A stretch of 64,000 nucleotides of DNA from QZLE01 sp033852135 (GTDB lineage Bacteria; Pseudomonadota; Gammaproteobacteria; QZLD01), in assembly GCA_033852135.1 (NCBI GenBank), contig JAWSVB010000013.1, forward strand, positions 1 to 64,000. Reading direction: 5' to 3'. A model generated the notes under the pieces. The model had not been told where the DNA came from. It saw nothing but the letters and a program-made list of their open reading frames with translations, and made no database searches. The position numbers and the translations under genes are program-made. Position 1 is the first letter of the stretch. The number at the start of each line of letters is the position of its first letter. This document shows positions 36,609-45,878 of this stretch, piece by piece.

Positions 36609-37421
36609 ATGATACCTCAGGATTTTAAAAATTGGGCTTGCTCACTATCCGGATGTGACGGAGGAAATATTGATGCAGATATTTGGCTCTGCGGACTTGA
36701 GTGGGATGTTGGGAGCTACGGAAAAAGATCTCACTATGAAAACCGCTTGTCTGAAGAGATTGAAAAAGGGACATTCCAGGTAGAAAAAAACAAATATAAC
36801 TGGGAAAACAGCATAAATAATAACTACGGTAGGAGTTTTGCAAAACTTTTTGCAGCTATAAAAGATGAAAAAGTACAAGATTATAAAGAGTTAGCAACAG
36901 AAAAATGGGATGGTTCTGAACTGTTTCAAATGAACCTGTACCCAATTGCATTTGATTCAATAAACCCAGTATTTTGGAATGATAATAAACTAAGTGATAA
37001 AACAGGGTTTGATGAAAAGAATCTGTTTCAAACATGGTGCTCTATAAATAGGTTCCCAATATTTTCCCAACTAAGGTTAGAAAAAAAACCAAAAGCGATA
37101 ATTTGTACTGGAGTAAATCAAGTGCGTGATTTCTTTATGTGCTTTGATGGTGCTAGTGGTAATAATGGTGAAATTAAATATGGCGAGATTGCACCATTAG
37201 CTGCAAATAATGGAAAAAAGAAAAGACGTTATTACTGGGTAGAATTAGATCAAGATACAACTTTATTTGTAATACCATTTTTATCTGGACCTCGAGGATT
37301 AAATAGTGACTATCTGTTAGAACAGATGGGAGCAAAGATAAGAGAGTTAATTGAGCAACAAAATGATGCTTACACAGTAGAATCAAATTGCCAAAGTAAG
37401 GTTGAGCTTAGAGTAGTGTAA
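36609..37421 (+). CDS. Hypothetical protein, possibly nucleotide/DNA-acting
   Basis: 270 residues from ATG 36609, which has AAGAGA 8 bases upstream; a 19-residue longer reading has no ribosome site. It is soluble, with no signal peptide, rich in Trp and Asn (IWLCGLEWDVGSYG, LFQMNLYPIAFDSINP). A central KAIICTGVNQVRDFF segment and a late FVIPFLSGPRGLNSDY segment recall the strand-loop layout of the uracil-DNA-glycosylase-like superfamily, but I do not claim this. Flanking gaps of 590 and 190 bases and a low-GC coding sequence suggest an accessory gene. Confidence 0.7.
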   Translation: MIPQDFKNWACSLSGCDGGNIDADIWLCGLEWDVGSYGKRSHYENRLSEEIEKGTFQVEKNKYNWENSINNNYGRSFAKLFAAIKDEKVQDYKELATEKWDGSELFQMNLYPIAFDSINPVFWNDNKLSDKTGFDEKNLFQTWCSINRFPIFSQLRLEKKPKAIICTGVNQVRDFFMCFDGASGNNGEIKYGEIAPLAANNGKKKRRYYWVELDQDTTLFVIPFLSGPRGLNSDYLLEQMGAKIRELIEQQNDAYTVESNCQSKVELRVV

Positions 37422-37609
37422 TTTCGGCGTCTTAAGCGGGTTTATTTAAGGTTGAAGGTACGTGGATAATTGCGGATATAAATAAGGCTATACCCGCATG
37501 GATGATGTTTTATTATATTGCCAATATTAGCGTGCTCTGCTAGAGTGCGCGCCACATTAATCGTTATTAACGACCTGAAAAACAACTACTTTATCCTTTG
37601 AGAACTTTG

Positions 37610-40600
37610 ATGCCCAAATTTTTATTCTGTCGGCTTTCCCTAAAATCTTTAAGCTTTTTTTTCTGCTGCGTACTAATACTCACTGCTTGTGGTGGTGGAG
37701 GTGGTAGTAACGAATCGACGTATCAGTCGCCCGAAAGCAATCAGGCAGATCAAGAAAATGGTAACGGTGATTTAGGCTCTGAAACCGATAACAGTACTGA
37801 ACCAGAGACTAACCAGGCCCCGACAGTCGATGTGGGTAGCGATATTGTTGCTTGGATAGGTGATCAAGTAATCTTAAGCGGTACAGCCAGTGACAGCGAT
37901 GGCTCGATCGCTAACTATCAGTGGCTGCAGCTTAGTGGCCCAGAAGTGAATCTGAATAATGCTGATTCGGCCCAAGCTAGCTTCTCTATTGAGGGGGTAG
38001 CTGATGCCAGTGCTTTTACCTTTAGCCTGACAGTTACTGACAATAATGGAGCACAAACTTCAGACCAGTTAGCGGTTACTTTAAACAGTCGTCTTGAAGC
38101 AGCGATAAGAACCGGTGATCCGGCTCTATTGCAAGGTTATGACGCCTTACTACTTGATTCTATATTGGATGATTTTATAAATTTAAATCAGACTAATCAG
38201 GATCACCTGCAAACCATCTATCAAGATCAGGCTATTAGCTACTCTCCTGGAAGCAACTCTCAATGGCTTCAGTATAAGGACTTTGGCCGTTATATTCCGT
38301 TGCTTTCCGGAAATAAAGGCAAAATTCTAGCGGCAGCAGCTGATGCTAATGGACAGCGCTATGCTGCATTTGGTTCTAACCCTATTAAGCTTTTTCAAAG
38401 TGGAAGTAACTTAGATTACCAGCCTCATTTTAAAAATCTGTTGGCCTGGTTGTTAAAACTCACGCCTAATGATGCAGCCCAAAAAGCTAAAGTTGCTTTA
38501 ACTATGCTGGATAATAGTAGTGAGACCAATAGCCGAAACTGGATCGAAACCAACTACCCCAATTGGGACATTGTCCTATGTAAAGATGAGTCAGTCTTGG
38601 CAAGTTGCTTAGATGGTTCTGATCTGGTGATTACCGGATCTAGCGATGGCTATAATGCTGAAACTGTTGTTGCTGCTCTTAATCAAGCCAAAAATGCAGG
38701 GGCGGCTTTGCTCTATCAGCATGTGCATTCATGGAACACTTCAGAGTTAACCAATCCGGTACTCTCGGTTATGGGGTTCTCTATGAATTCATATGGCGGC
38801 AACTACTGGTCAAAAGATGCAGCTTCTTGGCAAAATGTCACTGAGATGAGCAGCAACGATCAAAGCTTAGCTCCTATTGAAACCATGTTGAATCACTTTA
38901 AAGCAGAAGATTACAGCTTCGATTGGAGTGCCTGTACCTCCTATGTTGGATCAACCAGTTGTAATGACGTTGTCGGATTGGATAGTGAGTTTGAAGATGG
39001 TGCTGGCCAAGTACGCTCAATACTCGGAGTTATGACTAATCAAGCGCTGCCGTTATTTGAGGAGAGTGGTTATCGTATAATGAAACAGCTGGTGTTGCTT
39101 GGAGATCTGTACCGTAAAGATATCCATTATGTAATGGATAAAGAGACCACCAATACTACCGAATTTTTAAAGGCCTATTATGCCGATCACGCCGTTTATT
39201 ATTTGCGAGATATTAACCCCGTACAACTTGATTTAGGTAACTTTAGTGACCAGATACCAGAAGAGCATACTACAGTTAGTAAAACCCTTGAGATCACACC
39301 CAATGAAAAGGGGGGCTGGACCGCTATCGGTCTGTATGCGCTACCAGGTAGAACAGTCACCATAAGACGCACCGATAATGATAGCAGTGATGCATATATT
39401 TTTATTAACACCCAGCGTACAGGCTCAAGCCGAGTCTATAACAAAAATCATTATAACCGCCCCAAATATCTGCGTAGCCAAAGTGTGTTGATCCGCGCTG
39501 GAGAAACTATTTCACTAACAAGTCCCTATGGTGGCACAATTCAGCTTGATCCTAGAGGTGAAGAAACGCTCACCTTGCAGATAGATAATGCCGCCGAGCA
39601 TGCCTTTATGAATGATATGGCACAAACCGATAAATATATTGCGGATTTGGGTGCCACCCAATTGAGCTGGACTCAAATTAGCACACCGTTTGTGCAGATC
39701 CATGCCTTGGTTGATCATATGCGCACTGGTATCAGTAATGCTCCATACAATGGTGATATGAAAAAATATCTGGATGACATTTGGACCTTCCTGATCCAAG
39801 ACTCCTATAACCTAGCAGGGTTTGTTGGAGATGGGTTGTCTCACCATAATGCCATAACTGACATGTGTCAAAGCCTGCAATGGGATTGCAATAACGCCTC
39901 CATTCATGGTGCCCCAAGAGTGCAGCATATTAATGTAGATAAGCATGCCAACTGCGGCAGTGCTTGCTCCGGCAACCCTTATGACCAATCTGGTCCAATT
40001 CGTCCCAAAGGGTGGGGAGAATCACATGAAATTGGTCATAACCTGCAGCGTAGTCGTCTTAAAATTTATGGTGGGCGTAGCTCTGAGGTGACAAACCAAA
40101 TCTTCCCGCTGCATAAATATATTACTTGGAACGAAGCATACCCTGACTTAACTCTTAGCAAGAATATGAAATATAAAGAGACTTTTGAAGCTATCCAGCA
40201 GGGTATTGCTGATAATGATCTTTATAACTCAGCCTATAACTCCATCTGGGCCAATGATGGTTACGCTCAACAAAACTATGAACGCATGACGTTTCTGATG
40301 CAGATAATGCATAAAGGGAGTGAGCTAGCATCACTTAATGATGGCTGGCAGCTGTTTACCATGATGTACCTGCATGACCGTCAATTTGGAGCTATAAGCA
40401 CAGGCAACTGGGAAGCAGAAAAAAGTAAAATAGGATTTGGAAACTATGTAACCAAACCCAGCATTGACGGAAATGATTTCATGCTGATCTCCCTCTCATT
40501 TTTGACTCAGCAAGATCAGCGCATCTTCTTTGACCTATGGGGAATTACCTACAGCGACGAGGCCAGTACACAGGTTGCTGCATACGGTTATGCCGAGACC

Positions 40601-40696
40601 GAGCAGGTATTTTATCTGCCTGAAGAGCAGAACTATGCCAAGCCAGTACAGCACAAGATAGCATTGGATGGTGTAACTGCTTGGCCATTACCGTAA
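37610..40696 (+). CDS. ImpA-type M60 metalloprotease lipoprotein
   Basis: 1028 residues from ATG 37610 (an upstream TTG at 37598 adds four). A lipoprotein signal ends LILTAC followed by a Gly run. A PKD/Ig-like domain (about 75-165; GTASDSDGSIANYQW) is followed by an ImpA-like N-terminal region (RTGDPALLQGYDALLLDSILDD) and an M60 gluzincin domain with HEIGH at H806-H810 (E807 catalytic). Relatives (Pseudomonas IMPa, Vibrio/E. coli AcfD-SslE type) cut mucin-like O-glycoproteins. It is probably on the outer surface. The DNA looks more GC-rich than its neighbours, consistent with transfer. Confidence 0.88.
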   Translation: MPKFLFCRLSLKSLSFFFCCVLILTACGGGGGSNESTYQSPESNQADQENGNGDLGSETDNSTEPETNQAPTVDVGSDIVAWIGDQVILSGTASDSDGSIANYQWLQLSGPEVNLNNADSAQASFSIEGVADASAFTFSLTVTDNNGAQTSDQLAVTLNSRLEAAIRTGDPALLQGYDALLLDSILDDFINLNQTNQDHLQTIYQDQAISYSPGSNSQWLQYKDFGRYIPLLSGNKGKILAAAADANGQRYAAFGSNPIKLFQSGSNLDYQPHFKNLLAWLLKLTPNDAAQKAKVALTMLDNSSETNSRNWIETNYPNWDIVLCKDESVLASCLDGSDLVITGSSDGYNAETVVAALNQAKNAGAALLYQHVHSWNTSELTNPVLSVMGFSMNSYGGNYWSKDAASWQNVTEMSSNDQSLAPIETMLNHFKAEDYSFDWSACTSYVGSTSCNDVVGLDSEFEDGAGQVRSILGVMTNQALPLFEESGYRIMKQLVLLGDLYRKDIHYVMDKETTNTTEFLKAYYADHAVYYLRDINPVQLDLGNFSDQIPEEHTTVSKTLEITPNEKGGWTAIGLYALPGRTVTIRRTDNDSSDAYIFINTQRTGSSRVYNKNHYNRPKYLRSQSVLIRAGETISLTSPYGGTIQLDPRGEETLTLQIDNAAEHAFMNDMAQTDKYIADLGATQLSWTQISTPFVQIHALVDHMRTGISNAPYNGDMKKYLDDIWTFLIQDSYNLAGFVGDGLSHHNAITDMCQSLQWDCNNASIHGAPRVQHINVDKHANCGSACSGNPYDQSGPIRPKGWGESHEIGHNLQRSRLKIYGGRSSEVTNQIFPLHKYITWNEAYPDLTLSKNMKYKETFEAIQQGIADNDLYNSAYNSIWANDGYAQQNYERMTFLMQIMHKGSELASLNDGWQLFTMMYLHDRQFGAISTGNWEAEKSKIGFGNYVTKPSIDGNDFMLISLSFLTQQDQRIFFDLWGITYSDEASTQVAAYGYAETEQVFYLPEEQNYAKPVQHKIALDGVTAWPLP

Positions 40697-40763
40697 AAAT
40701 ATAAATGAAGTCGCCAAGTACAATTGAGAGTATATGAATTTTGCAGTTTGAATATAATTGCCT

Positions 40764-41210
40764 CTAAAAAGTAAGAATATAGTTACCCCTAGCAATATGC
40801 TGAGTTAAAACCTGAGACATCCACGTGACTTTTATTCCAAGGTTGCTTAGGTCCTTTGCAACTCCGTAATTATCAGCACATACCTGGCAAGCTTTGAATT
40901 TTACTCCTGATTTAATCATCTTTTTAATTTGAGTTTGAATCTCTTCGTCTGAAGCTGCTAGCTTTGCTGACGGCCCCCAGATAATCACCTCAATATCTGT
41001 CCATAATCCAAAATCGTAAGAGTTCTTTGCGAACATAAGAACCATATTCATAGCGATTTCTCTATCGCCGCTAGTCCAAACAATTACAAGTTTTTCAGGA
41101 TCTTTATTTATTATAGGAACTGGTTTAGTCCCTTGTGCAAAGGCGTTAAAGCTAAATAGAGTTAAGAAGATAAAATATGCAGCAAGAGTAGTTTTTTTAA
41201 AATAGTTCAT
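40764..41210 (-). CDS. Periplasmic DsrE-family protein
   Basis: 148 residues from the ATG starting MNYFKKTTLAAYFIF, which gives a proper signal peptide (cleavage after NAFA). A longer in-frame reading to 41339 would hide it. The mature part fits the DsrE/DsrF-like fold (KLVIVWTSGDREIAMNMVLMF, DIEVIIWGPSAKLAA) with a C-x2-C pair (KACQVCADN) near residue 113. The cytosolic DsrE proteins move sulfur with a conserved Cys; this exported version may bind thiol or copper, but that is inference. Confidence 0.85.
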   Translation of the reverse strand: MNYFKKTTLAAYFIFLTLFSFNAFAQGTKPVPIINKDPEKLVIVWTSGDREIAMNMVLMFAKNSYDFGLWTDIEVIIWGPSAKLAASDEEIQTQIKKMIKSGVKFKACQVCADNYGVAKDLSNLGIKVTWMSQVLTQHIARGNYILTF

Positions 41211-41483
41211 TTGCTTGTAATCCATTATCGTTATAAATATAAGAGTTAAATCTGAATTAAAACGATAACTTAAACCGGAGTTCGATTGCTTTATAGATGT
41301 TGCGAATAGATGGTTAAAGATTGCTTGATTGTTATCCAATCTTGCTATTGGGTCACGCCTATTAATTAATGTGTTTGAGCAAGAATAGATAACTAAAAGG
41401 CAGGATAAATATAATAATTAGCTGTTTATGAAAAGCGGGGTTATTAATTATTTGGTAATTTGAATAATTAAATGGAGATAGCT

Positions 41484-42683
41484 ATGACAAAAGATAATTT
41501 TAACCTTGCTTTGATTGTTCAAGTACTAACGATTTTTTTTCTAAATAACTATAGCTATGCAGGGGAAGTCAATAATAACAAACAACAGCTTGATCCTATG
41601 AAAGTTGATCAAGTACTTCTTGATGATGCTGTAGTTAAATCAAGAAATTATTGGCCAACAAAAGAGTGGAAGTATTCCTCACCAGATGAACAAGGGATGA
41701 GTTCTGAAAAATTAGATCAAGTTGATCAATATATGGTTGAGAACTACATAAAGAATAACCCAAGTAAAGATTCAGATTTGAGTTCCCTTATAGTAGTTAA
41801 AAATGGTCATGTTGTTTTTGAGAAGTATTATAGTAATCCAGAGTTAAAGACGTATCCTATTTATTTGAGAAGGTTACATACTCAGGATGTTGGAAAGAGC
41901 ATATTCTCAGCTCTTATTGGGATAGCAAAAGATAAAGAACAGCTTAATTTGGATCAAACACTATTTGATTATTTTCCTGAGTACTTTGATGAAAATACTG
42001 ACCCACAGAAAAAAGAGATAACAATAAAGCAGCTATTATCACTGACTTCAGGATTCCAGTTTGTCGATGATTGGACAAATCAATCTGGGGTTGCTTATAG
42101 TTGGAGATTTTCCCCTAAACCGATTAAGTTCTTGATCGATCTTCCCGTGGAAAAAAGTATTAAAAACGAATTTAATTACAATTCTGGTTCTGCTCATGCT
42201 CTCACAGCAATGTTAACCGAAGCGACAAAAGTACCTAATAGGAAATATGCGGATGACTATTTATTTCAGCCACTTGGAATAAAATCAGTCTTATGGAAAC
42301 AAATTCAAAAAATTGATCACACTTTGATTCTTGCAGCAGAAGACCTTGCAAGGATTGGGTATTTATATCTGAATAATGGTGTTTGGGATGGTGAACAAAT
42401 AATCTCTAAAGATTGGGTAAAAGAATCAACAAAAATTCATTCAGAGCATGTCAAAGGTAAATCAGCATATGGTTACCAATGGTGGGTAATTCCAGTAAAC
42501 GGAAAGTATAGCTACAGAGCCGCAGGCCTAGGGGGACAGTTTATAGTAGTAATTCCAGAGCTAGATATGGTGATAGTACGAACCGCGCGTATTGATTTCC
42601 CCCTACAGGATGATCAAATATTTAAAATATATTCATTTCCAGAGTTTGATTTAATAGCACAAGCTGTGGAAGATACAGAATAA
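41484..42683 (+). CDS. Beta-lactamase-family serine hydrolase homologue lacking the catalytic Ser
   Basis: 399 residues from ATG 41484 (GGAGA upstream). Signal peptide about 1-26 (ending NYSYA). The class-C-like fold is clear: KQLLSLTSGFQF, FNYNSGSAH (Tyr motif), YQWWVIPVNGKYSYRAAGLGGQ. The SxxK motif, normally S-V-x-K-S, reads D135-V-G-K138-S, so the nucleophile position is Asp and the segment is one residue shorter. It is exported. Either it is a non-catalytic binding protein or it uses different chemistry. It faces an AraC-type regulator gene convergently. Confidence 0.85.
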   Translation: MTKDNFNLALIVQVLTIFFLNNYSYAGEVNNNKQQLDPMKVDQVLLDDAVVKSRNYWPTKEWKYSSPDEQGMSSEKLDQVDQYMVENYIKNNPSKDSDLSSLIVVKNGHVVFEKYYSNPELKTYPIYLRRLHTQDVGKSIFSALIGIAKDKEQLNLDQTLFDYFPEYFDENTDPQKKEITIKQLLSLTSGFQFVDDWTNQSGVAYSWRFSPKPIKFLIDLPVEKSIKNEFNYNSGSAHALTAMLTEATKVPNRKYADDYLFQPLGIKSVLWKQIQKIDHTLILAAEDLARIGYLYLNNGVWDGEQIISKDWVKESTKIHSEHVKGKSAYGYQWWVIPVNGKYSYRAAGLGGQFIVVIPELDMVIVRTARIDFPLQDDQIFKIYSFPEFDLIAQAVEDTE

Positions 42684-42708
42684 CATGTTTAATTATGCAT
42701 TAAGGCTA

Positions 42709-43680
42709 TTATGACCTGACGCTAACCGGCATAAAGAATTTAATGTTTATTTTTTCTGACATAGGTGCATCTGGTATAGGGGTGTATTCACAAAAGCTTG
42801 GGCGGTCATCAACCTCATATGAGGTATTTACAAGCCACTCAGCTCTCAAAAAGCACCAAATATATCTACCAAGTTTCAGTGGTAACTCAAGAGACAAAGT
42901 AGCATAAAGACCAGATGCAATTTTTCTCTTCCCAATTAATTTATAGTCATCAAAATCATCCGGAAGAGTTATGCCAGCATCACAGCGGCAAAGCATATTA
43001 GGGGTAAAGTTAGGGCAATCAAGAAAGACAGCCAGCTTACTGGCACTGGGATGTTTCTTTTGCACCTCTTGTATATAACTAAAATGCTTAACCATTTGTT
43101 GAAAAAGGCTCTTATCATTATAAGAACCAAAATGTCTTGAATACATATAAGTTAGAGAATCAACTTTCTCAGTTTGAATATCAGGGTTAAGCAAAATCTT
43201 ATCGAATAATTCATTGCCGATGAGATCTCTGCAATTATTATGATATCGCGAAAGAGACTCACAATTCATTTTTTCTTTAAGTTTAGAATCAGCAAAATCA
43301 TTATGAATAAGAGCGTTATAATCTTTTATATTATTAGCATGAAAACTGTTCTTAATAGTTGACGGCGATGTTCCATAGTAATCACTAAAAGTTTTTGAAA
43401 AATTACTGGTGGTAGAATACCCACACAATTCAGAAATAGAAGAGATGGGTAAAGACTTCTTTCCACTTAAAAGAATTATCGCTTTTTTCATGCGTAACCT
43501 TTTAATAAAAGACCCAGGAGGTTGCCCAGTTAACTCTTTAAAAAGACGATGAAAATGAAACTCCGAAAAACAAGAAATATTAGCTAAATCCTTTAAGCAA
43601 ATCTGCTCATGCAAATTGTCATCTATATAATCAATCGCTTTATTGATTCTAAATTCAGATTCTTCGGCTAGTTCCGTCAT
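42709..43680 (-). CDS. AraC-family regulator with GyrI-like effector domain
   Basis: 323 residues. The N-terminal ~110 residues hold two helix-turn-helix units (ICLKDLANISCFSEFHFHRLFK and SISELCGYSTTSNFSKTFSDYYG), followed by a GyrI-like ligand domain (about 165-320; YMYSRHFGSYNDKSLF, DFDDYKLIGKRKIASGLYATL). Such SAV1/Rob-like regulators sense small hydrophobic compounds and activate efflux or stress genes. The target is not obvious; the nearest candidate is the convergent hydrolase. Confidence 0.88.
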   Translation of the reverse strand: MTELAEESEFRINKAIDYIDDNLHEQICLKDLANISCFSEFHFHRLFKELTGQPPGSFIKRLRMKKAIILLSGKKSLPISSISELCGYSTTSNFSKTFSDYYGTSPSTIKNSFHANNIKDYNALIHNDFADSKLKEKMNCESLSRYHNNCRDLIGNELFDKILLNPDIQTEKVDSLTYMYSRHFGSYNDKSLFQQMVKHFSYIQEVQKKHPSASKLAVFLDCPNFTPNMLCRCDAGITLPDDFDDYKLIGKRKIASGLYATLSLELPLKLGRYIWCFLRAEWLVNTSYEVDDRPSFCEYTPIPDAPMSEKINIKFFMPVSVRS

Positions 43681-43921
43681 ATTATTTTGTCCACTATTTG
43701 TATAGGGTAATCAGATCCATAGCAAGAATGGATAATTTTTTATTTAGTATGAATAACATAATTAGATAAAGCAATGGGTTAAAAGTAATGCCTTACAGCA
43801 CTATGCGATAATTGGCTAAACAGTTAATAAATAATGAGTCGAAATAAAATTAACGACCTAACAACCAAATCGTAATAAACAACACTATCATTCACCCATA
43901 ATTGTTACATATAATCCCCTC

Positions 43922-45046
43922 ATGGAAAAAGAAATAACAATACCTCAGGCAACAGATATTCAGATTACCTCTGAAGTTAAGCTTCTAGCAGATACTATCC
44001 GTAATGAGATTGAAGAAGGCAAAGAGCGCGCAATCAATGCAATGGAGCAAGAGAAAAGGCAGATATACTGGAATATCGGTAAGCACATAAAAGAACACCT
44101 ACTGCAGAATAAAGGCAGAGAAGATTATGGCACTTACACCATTTCTCAATTAGCAAAAGAGTTAAATTTATCGAGGACTTTACTATACGATAGTGTGCAC
44201 CTGTATGAAGAGTATCCAAACATTGTCCACTCGAGTGGACAATTGACATGGACACACATGCGAGTGCTAGTTAATGTGCCGGAAAAGCAAGCCAGGAAAC
44301 AGTTTGAGGCCAAAATAGTTGAAGAAAAACTAAGTGTAAGCGAATTAAAAAAACTCGTTCAAAACGAAAAAACATCACAAAAACAGTCAGAAGAACCACA
44401 AATAGAAGATCAAGATAACCAAACAGAAATAGGTGCAGAAGAGCAGATTCAAGAGCAAATTTTGCAAACAAATCGTGGCGAGCCCTTCATCTATCGCCTA
44501 CAAAAACTACAAGGTAAAACCATGGTCGATCTTGGCTTCATGACCTATGTAGAAAGCCCGTATCAAGAAGTTAAAATAGGTCGCCCCACAAAGGATAATC
44601 TTGTTCGTGTAGAAAAGAGTGTTCGTATAGAAAAAAGTGCTCGAGTAGAAAAGAGCGAGCAGGAATATAAATTCACCAATATGGACAAAGGCGTAACCCC
44701 ACACTACACATACAAAGCCTACGTGATAGAAGTGATAGATGGCGACACCATATGGGCAAACATCGATCTAGGGTTTAGTACCTGGACAATACAAAAACTA
44801 AGGTTAAGAGGAATCAATGCCAAAGAGCTAGAAACAGCAGAAGGGCAAAGCGCAAAAGAGTATATAGAAGCAAGGCTCAACCAGTGTAAATTTATCGCAG
44901 TTAAAACCTATTGGCGCGATAAGTTTAGCCGCTACCTCGCCGATGTTTTTTATATTAAAAGAGAAGTAGATATAGCAAAGGTTGCACAAGATGGTGAATT
45001 TCTTAATCAAGAGTTATTGGATCAAGGTTTAGCGGTAAAGTATTAA
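43922..45046 (+). CDS. DUF1016 domain fused to a staphylococcal-nuclease-like domain
   Basis: 374 residues. The N-terminal ~145 resemble the DUF1016 N-domain of YhcG-like nucleases (IYWNIGKHIKEHLLQNKG, YGTYTISQLAKELNLS). Then an acidic/Gln linker and a short basic repeat (RVEKSVRIEKSARVEKS, about 223-241). Residues about 264-374 form an SNase/TNase domain: YVIEVIDGDTIWA, LRLRGINAKELE, YIEARL, YWRDKFSRYLADVFY. The catalytic Arg and Glu are kept, while the position of SNase Asp40 is Asn. The usual DUF1016 C-terminal PDDEXK nuclease is replaced. No signal peptide. Confidence 0.85.
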   Translation: MEKEITIPQATDIQITSEVKLLADTIRNEIEEGKERAINAMEQEKRQIYWNIGKHIKEHLLQNKGREDYGTYTISQLAKELNLSRTLLYDSVHLYEEYPNIVHSSGQLTWTHMRVLVNVPEKQARKQFEAKIVEEKLSVSELKKLVQNEKTSQKQSEEPQIEDQDNQTEIGAEEQIQEQILQTNRGEPFIYRLQKLQGKTMVDLGFMTYVESPYQEVKIGRPTKDNLVRVEKSVRIEKSARVEKSEQEYKFTNMDKGVTPHYTYKAYVIEVIDGDTIWANIDLGFSTWTIQKLRLRGINAKELETAEGQSAKEYIEARLNQCKFIAVKTYWRDKFSRYLADVFYIKREVDIAKVAQDGEFLNQELLDQGLAVKY

Positions 45047-45469
45047 TGCCGCCACGTCATTCCCGCGAAGGCGCATTGCTGTCCTGATAAAGTTAAACTA
45101 GCATAGTAAACGTCATGCCGGCGAAGGCCCATTGCTGTCCGGAGAAAGTAATTTATAGAATCAAGATGGCTGGGCGTAGCCGAAGTCTCATTGATTCTAT
45201 TAAATTTTTTTTGGCCCTTCGGCTACGCTCTATTAGACTTGAAAAATTTAAGTCTAAAACCACCTGTTTCATTCCAAAACCTTACTTAACATTGATTTCC
45301 AGCGACTAGCAACATTTTCCCCGGACAGTAGTGGGCGAAGGCCGGTATCCAGAAAAGGTATGTGGATATTCAATGGGTAATACATAGCTGTTACCCCTAG
45401 ATACTCTAAACATCTCAGATCTATTTTTGATAAACTCTTAAAATTATCAGACTGCAGTAGGAATTAAAT
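45047..45469. repeat. Repeat-rich intergenic region
   Basis: No gene. Three degenerate CGTCAT-GCCGGCGAAGGC-type copies lie at about 45055, 45110 and 45315, each near a TCCGGAGAAAG or CCGGACAGTAGTG variant. A palindromic block lies at about 45158-45245, with GGGCGTAGCCGAAG paired to CTTCGGCTACGCTC. A short ORF across it is probably an artefact. The next 100 bases are AT-rich and lead to the YkgJ-like gene. Confidence 0.7.
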
Positions 45470-45823
45470 ATCACAAGCAATGACCGAATCATAAATTTTT
45501 TACGGGAAAATATCCCAACTTTCGAGTGCGTCCCCGGATGTCATGATTGCTGTGGACCGGTAACAACATCATCAGAAGAGATGGCAAGACTACCTGTAAA
45601 AAGTGAAGCCGAACACGAAGCAGCACTGGCTGCATTTAACTGCCCTTATTTAGGGTGTAAAGGTTGCGAAGTGTATGAAGAAAGACCTCTTATTTGCCGT
45701 TTGTTCGGAACAACAAAAAGCCTTCCATGCCCAAATGGAAGACGACCAGATGTTATGATTGATGCAGAAATAGAGAAGAAAATACATCTATTTTTACAGC
45801 AGACACGTCAGGTATTGGTTTAG
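45470..45823 (+). CDS. YkgJ-family cysteine-cluster protein, no canonical start codon
   Basis: 117 residues if begun at ATC 45470. The ATG at 45581 would give only 80 and would omit the N-terminal CVPGCHDCCGP, a hallmark of the family (CxxxCxxCC). The second cluster, CPYLGCKGCEVYEERPLICRLFG, is intact. YkgJ proteins are proposed Zn/Fe-S binding proteins of unknown role. Upstream, AGGA lies 7 bases before ATC and the frame is closed by a TAG. Either AUC is used, or the start was lost by mutation or sequence error. Confidence 0.65.
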   Translation: MTSNDRIINFLRENIPTFECVPGCHDCCGPVTTSSEEMARLPVKSEAEHEAALAAFNCPYLGCKGCEVYEERPLICRLFGTTKSLPCPNGRRPDVMIDAEIEKKIHLFLQQTRQVLV

Positions 45824-45838
45824 TAAAGTCGTTCGCCT

Positions 45839-45868
45839 AGGATTAACTGGGGTCAGCAGTCTATTGAT
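45839..45868. repeat. Left boundary inverted repeat of the HEPN/membrane cassette
   Basis: 30 bases starting AGGATTAACTGGGGTCAGCA match the reverse complement of 48676-48705 except at two positions. The core is the same as the pgi-upstream palindrome at 22434. Confidence 0.75.
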
Positions 45869-45878
45869 TTAAGTATTG

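Noticed and set aside
37559..37571. 13-base palindrome TCGTTATTAACGA before the M60 gene
   Set aside because: Too short and AT-rich to assign to a regulator without a second copy.
45115..45309. 64-codon ORF across the repeat-rich region
   Set aside because: It runs through the palindromic repeat and a dispersed repeat copy, so it reflects repeat sequence rather than a gene.
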